Of a DNA stretch of 55,392 nucleotides, positions 1 through 7,613 are shown one piece after another. The notes under the pieces were generated by a model. It ran no database searches, was not told the origin of the DNA, and was given only the letters and a program-made list of their open reading frames with translations. Source of the DNA: Streptomyces hygroscopicus (GTDB taxonomy: Bacteria; Actinomycetota; Actinomycetes; Streptomycetales; Streptomycetaceae); assembly GCF_026168105.1 (NCBI RefSeq), contig NZ_LBMW01000049.1, positions 1 through 55,392 of the forward strand, read 5' to 3'. The position numbers and the translations under genes are program-made. How positions within the stretch are numbered: the stretch's first letter is position 1; each line of letters starts with the position of its first letter.

Positions 1-170
1 GCCCCGGCTCCGCCCGCCACCGGGCCCAGGCCCGCCGCCGCAGGATCGCCTTGGGCGCGGCGACGGCGGCGCTGCTGGCGGCGGTCGCCGCCGGCGCATG
101 GCTGGCCACGTCGGGTGACGACGGCGCCGGGCCCTCCGGTACGAAGAATTCGGCCCCGGCGGCTCCCTAG
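1..170 (+). CDS. C-terminal end of a membrane protein (5' end outside window)
   Basis: The frame ending at the TAG at 168-170 is open from the window edge. It encodes a basic stretch (RHRAQARRRR), one hydrophobic Ala/Leu helix of about 20 residues and a short polar tail of about 25 residues. This looks like the single membrane anchor and extracellular tail of a bitopic protein. In Streptomyces the gene before prfB is often a Ser/Thr protein kinase (pkaB region in S. coelicolor, from memory), but no catalytic domain lies inside the window, so the family cannot be confirmed. Confidence 0.5.
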   Translation, partial: PGSARHRAQARRRRIALGAATAALLAAVAAGAWLATSGDDGAGPSGTKNSAPAAP

Positions 171-360
171 GCTCTGCGGCCCAGGTCAGGGGCCATCAGC
201 CCGTCCGGCGTCCGGAGGCGGGGCCGTCCGGTGCTCCGGGGGCGGGGCCGTCCGGGCCGACGGCGGGGGTCCGGGGACCGGCAGCCCCCAGGAGGGCACC
301 GCACCCCCGGGAGCTTCGGTAACCGGCGGTCACCCGGCCCTGGCTGTCCGACGGAGCCGT

Positions 361-366
361 TACGCT
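361..366 (+). promoter_or_regulatory. -10-like hexamer TACGCT of prfB, leaderless spacing
   Basis: TACGCT matches the TANNNT actinobacterial -10. Its last base is 7 nt before the G of the GTG start at 373, so the transcript would begin at the start codon. No Shine-Dalgarno sequence is visible. No convincing -35 was seen. Confidence 0.45.
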
Positions 367-372
367 GGATGC

Positions 373-1479
373 GTGGCAGTCCTCGATGTATCCGAAGAGC
401 TCAAGTCCCTCTCCTCGACCATGGAGTCGATCGAGGCCGTTCTGGACCTCGACAAGATGAGGGCAGACATCGCCGTGCTCGAGGAGCAGGCGGCCGCGCC
501 GTCCCTCTGGGACAACCCCGACGAGGCGCAGAAGATCACCAGCAAGCTCTCCCACCTGCAGGCCGAGGTGAGGAAGGCGGAGGCCCTGCGCGGCCGGATC
601 GACGACCTCGGGGTGCTCTTCGAGCTCGCCGAGGCCGAGGACGACCCGGAGACCCGCGCCGAGGCCGAGGCCGAGCTCGCCGCGGTCAGGAAGGCGCTGG
701 ACGAGATGGAGGTCCGGACCCTCCTCAGCGGTGAGTACGACGCGCGCGAGGCGCTCGTCAACATCCGCGCCGAGGCCGGCGGTGTCGACGCGGCGGACTT
801 CGCCGAGCGGCTGCAGCGCATGTACCTGCGCTGGGCCGAGCAGCACGGCTACAAGACGGAGATCTACGAGACGTCGTACGCGGAAGAGGCCGGGATCAAG
901 TCCACGACCTTCGCCGTCCAGGTGCCGTACGCCTACGGCACCCTCTCCGTCGAGCAGGGCACCCACCGGCTCGTCCGCATCTCCCCCTTCGACAACCAGG
1001 GGCGTCGGCAGACCTCCTTCGCGGGTGTCGAGGTCCTCCCCGTCGTCGAGCAGTCCGACCACGTCGAGATCGACGAGTCGGAGCTGCGGGTCGATGTGTT
1101 CCGTTCCTCCGGGCCCGGTGGCCAGGGCGTGAACACGACCGACTCGGCCGTGCGCATCACCCACCTCCCCACCGGCATCGTCGTCACCTGCCAGAACGAG
1201 CGGTCCCAGATCCAGAACCGGGCCACCGCGATGAACGTTCTGCAGGCCAAGCTCCTCGAGCGGCGCCGGCAGGAGGAGCAGGCCAAGATGGACGCCCTCA
1301 AGGGCGACGGCGGCAACTCCTGGGGCAACCAGATGCGTTCGTACGTGCTGCACCCCTACCAGATGGTCAAGGACCTGCGGACCGAGCACGAAGTCGGCAA
1401 CCCCGAGGCCGTGTTCAACGGAGAGATCGACGGGTTCATCGAGGCCGGAATTCGCTGGCGCAAGCAGCAGGAGAAGTAA
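373..1479 (+). CDS. prfB: Peptide chain release factor 2 (RF2)
   Basis: RF2 reads UGA and UAA stop codons and triggers hydrolysis of the finished peptide on the ribosome. The 368-residue product has the RF2 codon-recognition tripeptide SPF (about residues 204-206) and the universal GGQ motif (249-251) inside GPGGQGVN. The GTG start at 373 gives the usual N-terminus (AVLDVSEELKSL); the frame is open further upstream, but that part is low-complexity and not coding-like. The E. coli-type programmed +1 frameshift (CUU UGA C near codon 25) is absent: the equivalent place reads VLDLD in one continuous frame. A strong hairpin terminator follows at 1502-1538. Confidence 0.97.
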   Translation: MAVLDVSEELKSLSSTMESIEAVLDLDKMRADIAVLEEQAAAPSLWDNPDEAQKITSKLSHLQAEVRKAEALRGRIDDLGVLFELAEAEDDPETRAEAEAELAAVRKALDEMEVRTLLSGEYDAREALVNIRAEAGGVDAADFAERLQRMYLRWAEQHGYKTEIYETSYAEEAGIKSTTFAVQVPYAYGTLSVEQGTHRLVRISPFDNQGRRQTSFAGVEVLPVVEQSDHVEIDESELRVDVFRSSGPGGQGVNTTDSAVRITHLPTGIVVTCQNERSQIQNRATAMNVLQAKLLERRRQEEQAKMDALKGDGGNSWGNQMRSYVLHPYQMVKDLRTEHEVGNPEAVFNGEIDGFIEAGIRWRKQQEK

Positions 1480-1501
1480 CACCGTACGGCGCTTTGTCGA
1501 C

Positions 1502-1538
1502 AAGGCAACTGCCCCTCCAGCGGGGGCAGTTGCCTTTT
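1502..1538 (+). terminator. Rho-independent-type terminator of prfB
   Basis: A perfect 14-bp stem (AAGGCAACTGCCCC with its complement), a 7-nt loop and a TTTT tract directly after the prfB stop codon. Confidence 0.9.
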
Positions 1539-1779
1539 CCGTGTCCCGATGTCTGGGTTTTGCATCACACTCACAGTCCTGCTTCTCCCGCAAAAGACGC
1601 CTTACTGGACATCACGTACGCAATGACCTTGACGTTGCTGTCAAAAGTGGGAAGGGTGAACGGCGGCATGCGTAATCGCTGGGGCGCATGTGAACCGGGG
1701 GGCTCAGTTACCGCCGTCCCCGACGCCGTGGCCCCGTGCGCTGCTCCATTGACGATGAGCTACTGGGGGTAGCAGGCAG

Positions 1780-2421
1780 ATGACCAAGAAGACGCGGATC
1801 CGTGTGGCGCGGATAGCCGCCGGTGCGGTGATCGCCGCCGGCGCATCGCTGACCGCCGCGGGTGCCGCATCGGCGCTCGACATCAGCATCGGCGCGAACA
1901 CGGAGAGCGGCGCGGGCGTCAACGTCGGCGTCAACGTCGGCCCCGAAGACACGGGCACTCCGACGCCCACCGAGACCGGCATTCCCACCACTCCGGTGAC
2001 TCCGCCCACCTCGGAGCCTCCGACCGGCCCCGGGATCCCGACCGGCCCCGTGACCCCGACGGCCCCTGCGACGCCGACCGGTCCGTCCCAGCCCACGGGC
2101 CAGCCGACCGGGCCGACGGAGCCGACCTCGTCCGCCCCGACCGGCGGCAGCGGGAGCGGCAGCACCGGCGGTGACAACACCAACCCCGACGGCGGCAACA
2201 GCCCGGTTCAGCAGGGCAAGGGTTCCTCGGTCCTGACCGACACGGGTTCCGACGCCTCGAACTCCGGCGCGTCCGCCAAGGGCAACGGCAAGCAGCTGGC
2301 CGAGACGGGTGCCGGTGAGACCGCGTTCCTGCTGATCGGCGCCGCCACCATGATCGCCGGCGGTATCGGCTTCCGTGTCATGCCGCGACTGATCAACGGT
2401 CGTGGCGGGGCCGCCGCCTGA
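1780..2421 (+). CDS. Secreted Pro/Thr-rich surface protein with LAETG sortase-type anchor
   Basis: The 213-residue product has a signal peptide (basic start, hydrophobic core 11-30, likely cleavage after ASA near 32) and then a long Pro/Thr/Gly-rich spacer (about 57-150) with recurring PTG/GPT units. The C-terminus holds LAETG (173-177), a hydrophobic segment (182-199) and a short Arg-containing tail. LAXTG is the substrate motif of class E sortases, which are known in Streptomyces for long chaplins, so the protein is probably linked to peptidoglycan. No sortase gene lies nearby. A terminator hairpin at 2467-2499 follows. The biological role is unknown. Confidence 0.85.
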   Translation: MTKKTRIRVARIAAGAVIAAGASLTAAGAASALDISIGANTESGAGVNVGVNVGPEDTGTPTPTETGIPTTPVTPPTSEPPTGPGIPTGPVTPTAPATPTGPSQPTGQPTGPTEPTSSAPTGGSGSGSTGGDNTNPDGGNSPVQQGKGSSVLTDTGSDASNSGASAKGNGKQLAETGAGETAFLLIGAATMIAGGIGFRVMPRLINGRGGAAA

Positions 2422-2466
2422 TCCAGGGGCGTGCGGCCTCCTCGGGAGGCGTGAGAAAAGCGTGAG

Positions 2467-2499
2467 AAGGGCCCGGGGCGTCATCCGCCCCGGGCCCTT
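2467..2499 (+). terminator. Terminator hairpin after the LAETG protein gene
   Basis: A perfect 14-bp stem (AAGGGCCCGGGGCG with its complement) and a 5-nt loop, 45 nt after the stop codon. The T-tract is weak, as is common in Streptomyces. Confidence 0.8.
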
Positions 2500-2710
2500 C
2501 CCATACGTCGACATCGGCGCCGAGAGTGGCCCCAGGGCCTTCTGTGGTGTCCTGTGCGGTGTCCCGCCCCTGCGGTACCTCGCCCCCGTAGGGTTCCGGC
2601 CCCGACGCGTCCCGCCCCCGTAGGGTCCCGGCCCCTCGACGGATCCCGCCCCGTACGCCCCGGTCCTCGTCGCATCACACCCTGTAGGGCCGCCGCTCTG
2701 CGGCCGTCGG
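2500..2710. other. Intergenic stretch with short C-rich imperfect repeats
   Basis: No gene is supported between the LAETG gene terminator and the end of the minus-strand 63-residue gene. The interval holds imperfect repeats around CCCCCGTAGGGT-CCGGCCCC (about 2583-2640) of unknown meaning. Confidence 0.5.
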
Positions 2711-2902
2711 CTACGCCGTCTGGTGTGCCAGCAGCGCCACCGCCGCGACCAGCACGGCAAGGAGCACGATCAGCGCCGTAGGATGCAGCCCCGACCAGGG
2801 GTTTTCCTGCTGGAGTCGCTCCCGGCTGGCGCGGCAGACGGGGCAGCGGCCCTCACTGACGGGCGCCGCGCAGTTCGCGCACACCAATCGGTCGTACGTC
2901 AT
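2711..2902 (-). CDS. Small zinc-ribbon membrane protein (63 aa)
   Basis: The 63-residue product begins MTYDRLVCANCAAP. It has two CxxC pairs, CANC (8-11) and CPVC (20-23), which together look like a zinc ribbon, followed by one hydrophobic helix (about 42-60). The ATG at 2902 is preceded at good distance by AAGGAGG (minus strand), which decides this start over longer options. It is likely a small cytoplasmic zinc finger tethered to the membrane. It lies divergent from ftsE. I do not recognise a named family. A triple CGTTCC half-site array sits just upstream at 2940-2963. Confidence 0.8.
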   Translation of the reverse strand: MTYDRLVCANCAAPVSEGRCPVCRASRERLQQENPWSGLHPTALIVLLAVLVAAVALLAHQTA

Positions 2903-3229
2903 GCGCCTCGCCCTCCTTGTGCCGCTTCCACGTACACAACGTTCCCTGGAACGCAACCGTTCCCCACTCCACTGTGCCAGGTTCCGGCGATTTAGGCGCG
3001 GGCCGCCCGACAACGGCCCGGAACGCCGGGAAAGAGGCGGCCGGAGGCCTCCCGGAGCGGCGGTTCGTCGCGGTCTTCGCGCAGCTCCCGTGCTCACACG
3101 GGCCTCCGCTCCGCTCCTGAAGTACGGACAAAACGCGCAACACTCGCGGAACTCCGACCGCCGACTGCGCTCCCACACCCGCTTCGCGTATGGTCACGCT
3201 CACCTACCCCAACGGCCCGTGGTGTCTCC
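2903..3229. other. Divergent intergenic region between the 63-aa gene and ftsE
   Basis: About 327 nt without a supported gene. It should hold the promoters of both flanking genes. The only structured element found is the inverted-repeat cluster at 2940-2963. Confidence 0.6.
2940..2963. promoter_or_regulatory. Triple half-site array CGTTCC / GGAACG / CGTTCC
   Basis: Half-sites lie at 2940-2945, 2948-2953 (inverted) and 2958-2963, giving two overlapping palindromes. They are 38-61 nt upstream of the 63-residue gene start, where an operator would be expected. The binding protein is unknown. Confidence 0.35.
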
Positions 3230-3919
3230 GTGATCCGATTCGACAACGTCTCCAAGGTCTACCCCAAGCAGAACCGCCCTGCCCTCAGGGATGTCTCCCT
3301 CGAGGTGGAGAAGGGCGAGTTCGTCTTCCTCGTGGGGTCCTCCGGCTCCGGAAAGTCCACCTTCCTGCGGCTGATCCTCCGCGAGGAGCGGTGCAGCCAT
3401 GGCCAGGTGCACGTTCTGGGCAAGGACCTCGCGCGTCTCTCCAACTGGAAGGTGCCGCAGATGCGCCGCCAGCTGGGGACTGTGTTCCAGGACTTCCGGC
3501 TCCTGCCGAACAAGACGGTCGCCGAGAACGTGGCTTTCGCGCAGGAGGTCATCGGCAAGTCGCGCGGCGAGATCCGCAAGTCCGTGCCCCAGGTGCTCGA
3601 CCTCGTCGGGCTCGGCGGCAAGGAGGACCGGATGCCCGGCGAGCTGTCCGGTGGTGAGCAGCAACGAGTCGCCATCGCTCGGGCCTTCGTCAACCGGCCC
3701 AAGCTGCTGATCGCCGACGAGCCCACCGGCAACCTCGACCCGCAGACCTCCGTCGGCATCATGAAGTTGCTCGACCGGATCAACCGGACGGGCACGACCG
3801 TCGTGATGGCGACCCACGACCAGAACATCGTGGACCAGATGCGCAAGCGCGTCATCGAGCTGGAGCAGGGTCGCCTCGTCCGCGACCAGGCGCGCGGCGT
3901 CTACGGCTACCAGCACTGA
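3230..3919 (+). CDS. ftsE: Cell division ABC-type ATPase FtsE
   Basis: FtsE is the cytoplasmic ATPase partner of FtsX; the complex controls peptidoglycan hydrolases during division and growth. The 229-residue product has Walker A GSSGSGKST (36-44), the signature LSGGEQQ (139-145) and Walker B KLLIADEP (158-165), with normal family length. Translation starts at GTG 3230 (MIRFDNVSKVY). ftsX follows 28 nt downstream, so the two form an operon. Confidence 0.97.
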   Translation: MIRFDNVSKVYPKQNRPALRDVSLEVEKGEFVFLVGSSGSGKSTFLRLILREERCSHGQVHVLGKDLARLSNWKVPQMRRQLGTVFQDFRLLPNKTVAENVAFAQEVIGKSRGEIRKSVPQVLDLVGLGGKEDRMPGELSGGEQQRVAIARAFVNRPKLLIADEPTGNLDPQTSVGIMKLLDRINRTGTTVVMATHDQNIVDQMRKRVIELEQGRLVRDQARGVYGYQH

Positions 3920-3947
3920 GTTCCACGGAAAGGCTTGAGCAGACGCC

Positions 3948-4868
3948 ATGCGCGCCCAGTTCGTTCTGTCGGAGATCGGTGTCGGTCTCCGCCGCAATCT
4001 GACGATGACCTTCGCGGTGATCGTCTCGGTCGCCCTCTCCCTCGCCCTGTTCGGCGGGTCGCTCCTGATGAGCGACCAGGTGAATGAGATGAAGGGCTAC
4101 TGGTACGACAAGGTCAACGTCTCGATCTTCCTCTGCAACAAGAGCGACGCCGAGTCCGACCCCAACTGCTCCAAGGGCGCGGTCACCGACCAGCAGAAGA
4201 AGCAGATCGTCGGCGACCTCGACAAGATGACGTCCGTCGTCCAGAAGGTCACCTACGAGTCGCAGGACGACGCCTACAAGCACTACAAGGAGCAGTTCGG
4301 CGACTCCCCGCTGGCCAGTTCGCTCACCCCGGACCAGATGCAGGAGTCGTACCGGATCAAGCTGAAGAACCCGGAGCAGTACCAGGTCATCGCGAGCGCC
4401 TTCAACGGCCGTGACGGCGTGCAGTCCGTGCAGGACCAGAAGGGCATCCTCGACAACCTCTTCGGGCTGCTCAACGGCATGAACTGGGCCGCCCGCGCGG
4501 TCATGGCGATGATGCTGGTGGTCGCGCTGATGCTGATCGTCAACACCGTGCGCGTCTCCGCGTTCAGCCGTCGTCGTGAGACCGGCATCATGCGCCTCGT
4601 CGGCGCCTCCGGCTTCTACATCCAGGCGCCGTTCATCATGGAGGCGGCGGTGGCCGGCCTCATCGGCGGCACGGTCGCCTGCGGATTCCTGCTGATCGCG
4701 CGGTACTTCATCATCGACCACGGCCTGGACCTGTCCCACAAGCTGAACTTGATCAACTTCATCGGCTGGGACGCCGTCCTCACCAAGCTGCCGCTGATAC
4801 TTGCCACGAGCCTGCTGATGCCCGCGCTGGCCGCGTTCTTCGCGTTGCGCAAGTACCTGAAGGTGTGA
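3948..4868 (+). CDS. ftsX: Cell division protein FtsX
   Basis: The 306-residue integral membrane partner of FtsE. A hydrophobic helix near 20-42 is followed by a large extracytoplasmic domain (about 45-175) and three more helices (about 180-200, 225-250, 278-300), the standard four-helix FtsX topology. The outer domain contains two cysteines (C63 and C74) close together, which could form a disulfide. A strong hairpin at 4881-4910 ends the ftsEX transcript. Confidence 0.97.
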   Translation: MRAQFVLSEIGVGLRRNLTMTFAVIVSVALSLALFGGSLLMSDQVNEMKGYWYDKVNVSIFLCNKSDAESDPNCSKGAVTDQQKKQIVGDLDKMTSVVQKVTYESQDDAYKHYKEQFGDSPLASSLTPDQMQESYRIKLKNPEQYQVIASAFNGRDGVQSVQDQKGILDNLFGLLNGMNWAARAVMAMMLVVALMLIVNTVRVSAFSRRRETGIMRLVGASGFYIQAPFIMEAAVAGLIGGTVACGFLLIARYFIIDHGLDLSHKLNLINFIGWDAVLTKLPLILATSLLMPALAAFFALRKYLKV

Positions 4869-4880
4869 CGCATGCCAATG

Positions 4881-4910
4881 GGGCCGTACGGGCAACCGCC
4901 CGTACGGCCC
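4881..4910 (+). terminator. Terminator after ftsX
   Basis: A perfect 12-bp stem GGGCCGTACGGG with its complement and a 6-nt loop, 12 nt after the ftsX stop codon, followed by TTCG. Confidence 0.85.
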
Positions 4911-4922
4911 TTCGCGTTGTCC

Positions 4923-4928
4923 TAGACT
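4923..4928 (+). promoter_or_regulatory. -10-like hexamer TAGACT of the S41 protease gene
   Basis: TAGACT fits TANNNT and ends 8 nt before the ATG at 4936, so the transcript probably starts at or next to the start codon. It lies just after the ftsX terminator, in keeping with a new transcription unit. Confidence 0.45.
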
Positions 4929-4935
4929 CACCCGC

Positions 4936-6099
4936 ATGTCAGGCCATGACCTGTTCTGTCAGCCCCGTCGCATCCGCCACGGGGCGGCCCTGACGTTGGT
5001 CTTCGCGAGCGTCCTCATCGCAGGCGCCGCGACCGGCTCGTTCGACGAAGCCGACCGGAAGACCCCCTTCGCGGGGCCGGCGGTTCCGGCCGCCCACCGC
5101 GACGACGTCACCGAGGCCGCCACCGAGGCCATGGCCGACGGCAAGTCGCCCATGGAGGCCGCCGAGCGCGCCGTCAGCCGCAGCGGCGACCGCTGGAGCG
5201 CCGTCTACTCCCAGGGCGAGTACCAGGAGTTGGAGGAGGCGCTCGACGGCCAGTACACCGGCGTCGGGCTCTCGGCCCGCCGGGAGGGCGACGGCCGGAT
5301 CGAGGTGACCCGGGTGCAGCCCGGCTCGCCCGCGGCCGCCGCCGGGATCCGCGAGGGCGACCGGCTGCGCAGTATCGACGGCGAGGACGTCGACGGCAGG
5401 CCCGTCACCGAGGTCGTCTCCTTACTGCGCGGCGACGCGGGCGACGCGGCCGCCGGCACCCGGGTCCGGCTCGGCCTGCAGCGCGGCACGCACAGGTGGA
5501 GCGAGGTGGTGCGCCGGGCCCGCCTCTCCACGGACTCCGTGACGGTGCAGCGGCTCACGGGCGGGATCACCATGATCAGGATCGCCGCCTTCACCAAGGG
5601 GACGGGCGACCGGGTGCGCAGTGCCGTCGAGGGCGCCACGAGGGGCGCCCGGATCGTCCTCGATCTGCGCGGCAACTCCGGCGGTCTGGTCACCGAGGCC
5701 GTCACCGCCGCGTCCGCCTTCCTCGACGGCGGGCTCGTGGCGACGTACGACGTCAACGGCGACCCGCGCGCCCTGCACGCCGACCCCGGCGGCGACACGA
5801 CCAGACCCCTGGTCGCGCTCGTCGACGGCGGCACGATGAGCGCGGCCGAGCTGCTCACCGGTGCCCTCCAGGACCGCGGCCGGGCGATCGTCGTGGGCAC
5901 CCGCACCTTCGGCAAGGGCTCCATCCAGATGCCGAGCCGACTCCCCGACGGTTCCGTAGCGGAACTGACCGTCGGGCACTACCGCACCCCCTCGGGCCAC
6001 ATCGTCGACGGCCGCGGCATCACTCCCGACCTGGAGGCCGACGACCGGGTGCTCGAGCGGGCCGAGACGGTGCTCAGCGGGCTGGGCGACGCGTCGTAG
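4936..6099 (+). CDS. S41-family C-terminal processing peptidase with PDZ domain
   Basis: The 387-residue product has an N-terminal hydrophobic segment (about 16-34), a PDZ domain (about 100-180) and an S41 tail-specific protease domain. The catalytic serine is S302 in GGTMSAAE and the lysine is K327 in FGKGS, the Ser/Lys pair of CtpA-type enzymes. It is expected to act outside the membrane, trimming or degrading proteins from their C-termini. It lies between ftsX and smpB, a conserved neighbourhood in Streptomyces. Confidence 0.93.
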   Translation: MSGHDLFCQPRRIRHGAALTLVFASVLIAGAATGSFDEADRKTPFAGPAVPAAHRDDVTEAATEAMADGKSPMEAAERAVSRSGDRWSAVYSQGEYQELEEALDGQYTGVGLSARREGDGRIEVTRVQPGSPAAAAGIREGDRLRSIDGEDVDGRPVTEVVSLLRGDAGDAAAGTRVRLGLQRGTHRWSEVVRRARLSTDSVTVQRLTGGITMIRIAAFTKGTGDRVRSAVEGATRGARIVLDLRGNSGGLVTEAVTAASAFLDGGLVATYDVNGDPRALHADPGGDTTRPLVALVDGGTMSAAELLTGALQDRGRAIVVGTRTFGKGSIQMPSRLPDGSVAELTVGHYRTPSGHIVDGRGITPDLEADDRVLERAETVLSGLGDAS

Positions 6100-6199
6100 C
6101 ACAGACCGCACGCTCCGTGATCGAATGTGATCGAACCTGCGGCGCCGCAGTAATCGGCTTCCCCCGGAAGCCCTCCACAGTGCGAAAATGGTCGGCACT

Positions 6200-6679
6200 A
6201 TGGCTAAGGAAAAAGGGCGCAAGCTGATCGCGCAGAACAAGAAGGCGCGGCATGACTATCACATCCTCGACACGTACGAGGCCGGTCTCGTCCTGACCGG
6301 GACCGAGGTGAAGTCACTGCGTCAGGGGCGGGCGTCGCTGGTGGACGGCTTCGTGCAGCTCGACGGGCACGAGGCATGGCTGCACAACGTCCACGTGCCG
6401 GAGTACAGCCAGGGCACCTGGACCAACCACAGCGCCCGCCGCAAGCGGAAGCTGCTGCTGCACCGCGCGGAGATCGACAAGCTGGAGTCCAAGTCCCAGG
6501 AGACGGGTCACACGATCGTGCCCCTCGCCCTGTACTTCAAGGACGGCCGCGCCAAGGTCGAGATCGCGCTGGCGAGAGGCAAGAAGGAGTACGACAAGCG
6601 GCAGACGCTCCGTGAGAAGCAGGACCGCCGCGAGGCCGAACGGGCGATCTCGGCGGTGCGGCGCAAGCAGCGGGCCTGA
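6200..6679 (+). CDS. smpB: SsrA-binding protein SmpB
   Basis: SmpB binds tmRNA and delivers it to stalled ribosomes in trans-translation. The 159-residue product has the full family sequence, including TGTEVKSLRQG, the RKRKLLLH strand and the basic C-terminal tail (KKEYDKRQTLREKQDRREAE). An ATG four codons upstream (6188) is in frame, but MAKEKGRK at 6200 is the usual start. It lies 143 nt upstream of ssrA, so both parts of the rescue system are adjacent. Confidence 0.97.
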   Translation: MAKEKGRKLIAQNKKARHDYHILDTYEAGLVLTGTEVKSLRQGRASLVDGFVQLDGHEAWLHNVHVPEYSQGTWTNHSARRKRKLLLHRAEIDKLESKSQETGHTIVPLALYFKDGRAKVEIALARGKKEYDKRQTLREKQDRREAERAISAVRRKQRA

Positions 6680-6772
6680 GCGGGAATCTTCCGGCGCCCG
6701 GCGCTGTTGAACCGGGTACCACGGCGGGGTGACCGCCGGGAATACGCTGGCACCGAGGTGCGTCGGTCACGT

Positions 6773-6778
6773 ACGATG
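6773..6778 (+). promoter_or_regulatory. Possible ssrA -10 element TACGAT
   Basis: TACGAT fits the TANNNT -10 and lies 45 nt before the mature tmRNA 5' end, a reasonable distance for a precursor trimmed by RNase P. No strong -35 was identified. Confidence 0.35.
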
Positions 6779-6822
6779 GCTCACGCACCGCACGGCCGGT
6801 GTGAGCATTGAAAAATCAACAT

Positions 6823-7220
6823 GGGGATGATCGGTTTCGACAGCGGCTGTCGAAGCAGGGGAAGCGTGTCGAGGAAGCGGCCATGATCTCGTAAACCACA
6901 GGCCGAAAAAAATAATCGCCAACACCAAGCGCGATTCCTCCCAGCAGGCCTTCGCCCTCGCTGCCTGATTAGGCAGCAAGAGCGAGCCTCCTACTAAAGG
7001 GAGTGTCAGCCCGGGGCTGTTCCCGACCCGGATCCTGGCATCAGCTAGGGGACTAAACCTTGATCCTGGTCACGGGGTGAAGAGGGAAACCAAACAGTGA
7101 CTGAGCCCGTCGGAGACTTGTCCGCGTGATCTCCGGGGCTGAGAAAAGCGAAGCGGACTGCACACGGAGAAGCCCTGGTTCCGCACCGTTGGACGCGGGT
7201 TCGATTCCCGCCATCTCCAC
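6823..7220 (+). ncRNA. ssrA: Transfer-messenger RNA (tmRNA, SsrA)
   Basis: tmRNA rescues ribosomes stalled on broken mRNA and tags the peptide for proteolysis. The 5' GGGGATG pairs with CATCTCC near 7212-7218 to form the tRNA-like acceptor stem, and the T-arm GGTTCGATTCCC is present. The tag frame at 6918-6968 encodes ANTKRDSSQQAFALAA followed by TGA, starting with the resume codon GCC. The 3' CCA is not fully encoded, so it must be added. A terminator follows at 7249-7281. Confidence 0.97.
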
Positions 7221-7248
7221 TTACCTCCTTGAGGTACCCCATGTGGGC

Positions 7249-7281
7249 AAGGCCCCGTCGCTTCGAGCGGCGGGGCCTTTG
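7249..7281 (+). terminator. Terminator of ssrA
   Basis: AAGGCCCCG pairs with CGGGGCCTT around an inner CGCTTCGAGCG hairpin, followed by TTTG. It lies about 30 nt after the tmRNA 3' end. Confidence 0.88.
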
Positions 7282-7395
7282 TCGTGTCTGTGCCGGGCCA
7301 TGCGGGGCGTGTTTCGGCCAACCTCACAGGGTCGCCGTAAGCCCTCACACATCCCGTCTTCACAAGTGCGGATACATCGTAGGAGCGAACCCCGC

Positions 7396-7548
7396 ATGAA
7401 CCTCGCCAGTGAACCGCGCCACTTGCCAGTCCGTGCCCACGGCGAAAGATCTCCCCTTTACACGGCTGAAGGCGAAGGCCACGACGACCTCGACAGGTTC
7501 ACCCGCATCCTTGCGCCGGACGTCCGTAGCGAGGCGCGGGGCCGCTGA
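7396..7548 (+). CDS. Possible small protein (50 aa), unknown
   Basis: An ATG at 7396 preceded by AGGAG (about 11 nt upstream) opens a 50-codon frame, rich in Arg, Glu and Asp, with no hydrophobic segment and no recognised domain. The third-codon bias is weaker than in neighbouring genes. It could be a real small gene in the accessory patch after ssrA, a relic or chance. It is the only coding candidate between the ssrA terminator and the ATPase gene. Confidence 0.3.
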   Translation: MNLASEPRHLPVRAHGERSPLYTAEGEGHDDLDRFTRILAPDVRSEARGR

Positions 7549-7613
7549 GCCCCGCCCCCTCAGTTCTGGTTCCACTTCTGCTCGCTTGCCTCGGCCTTGT
7601 ACTGAATCAGCGG

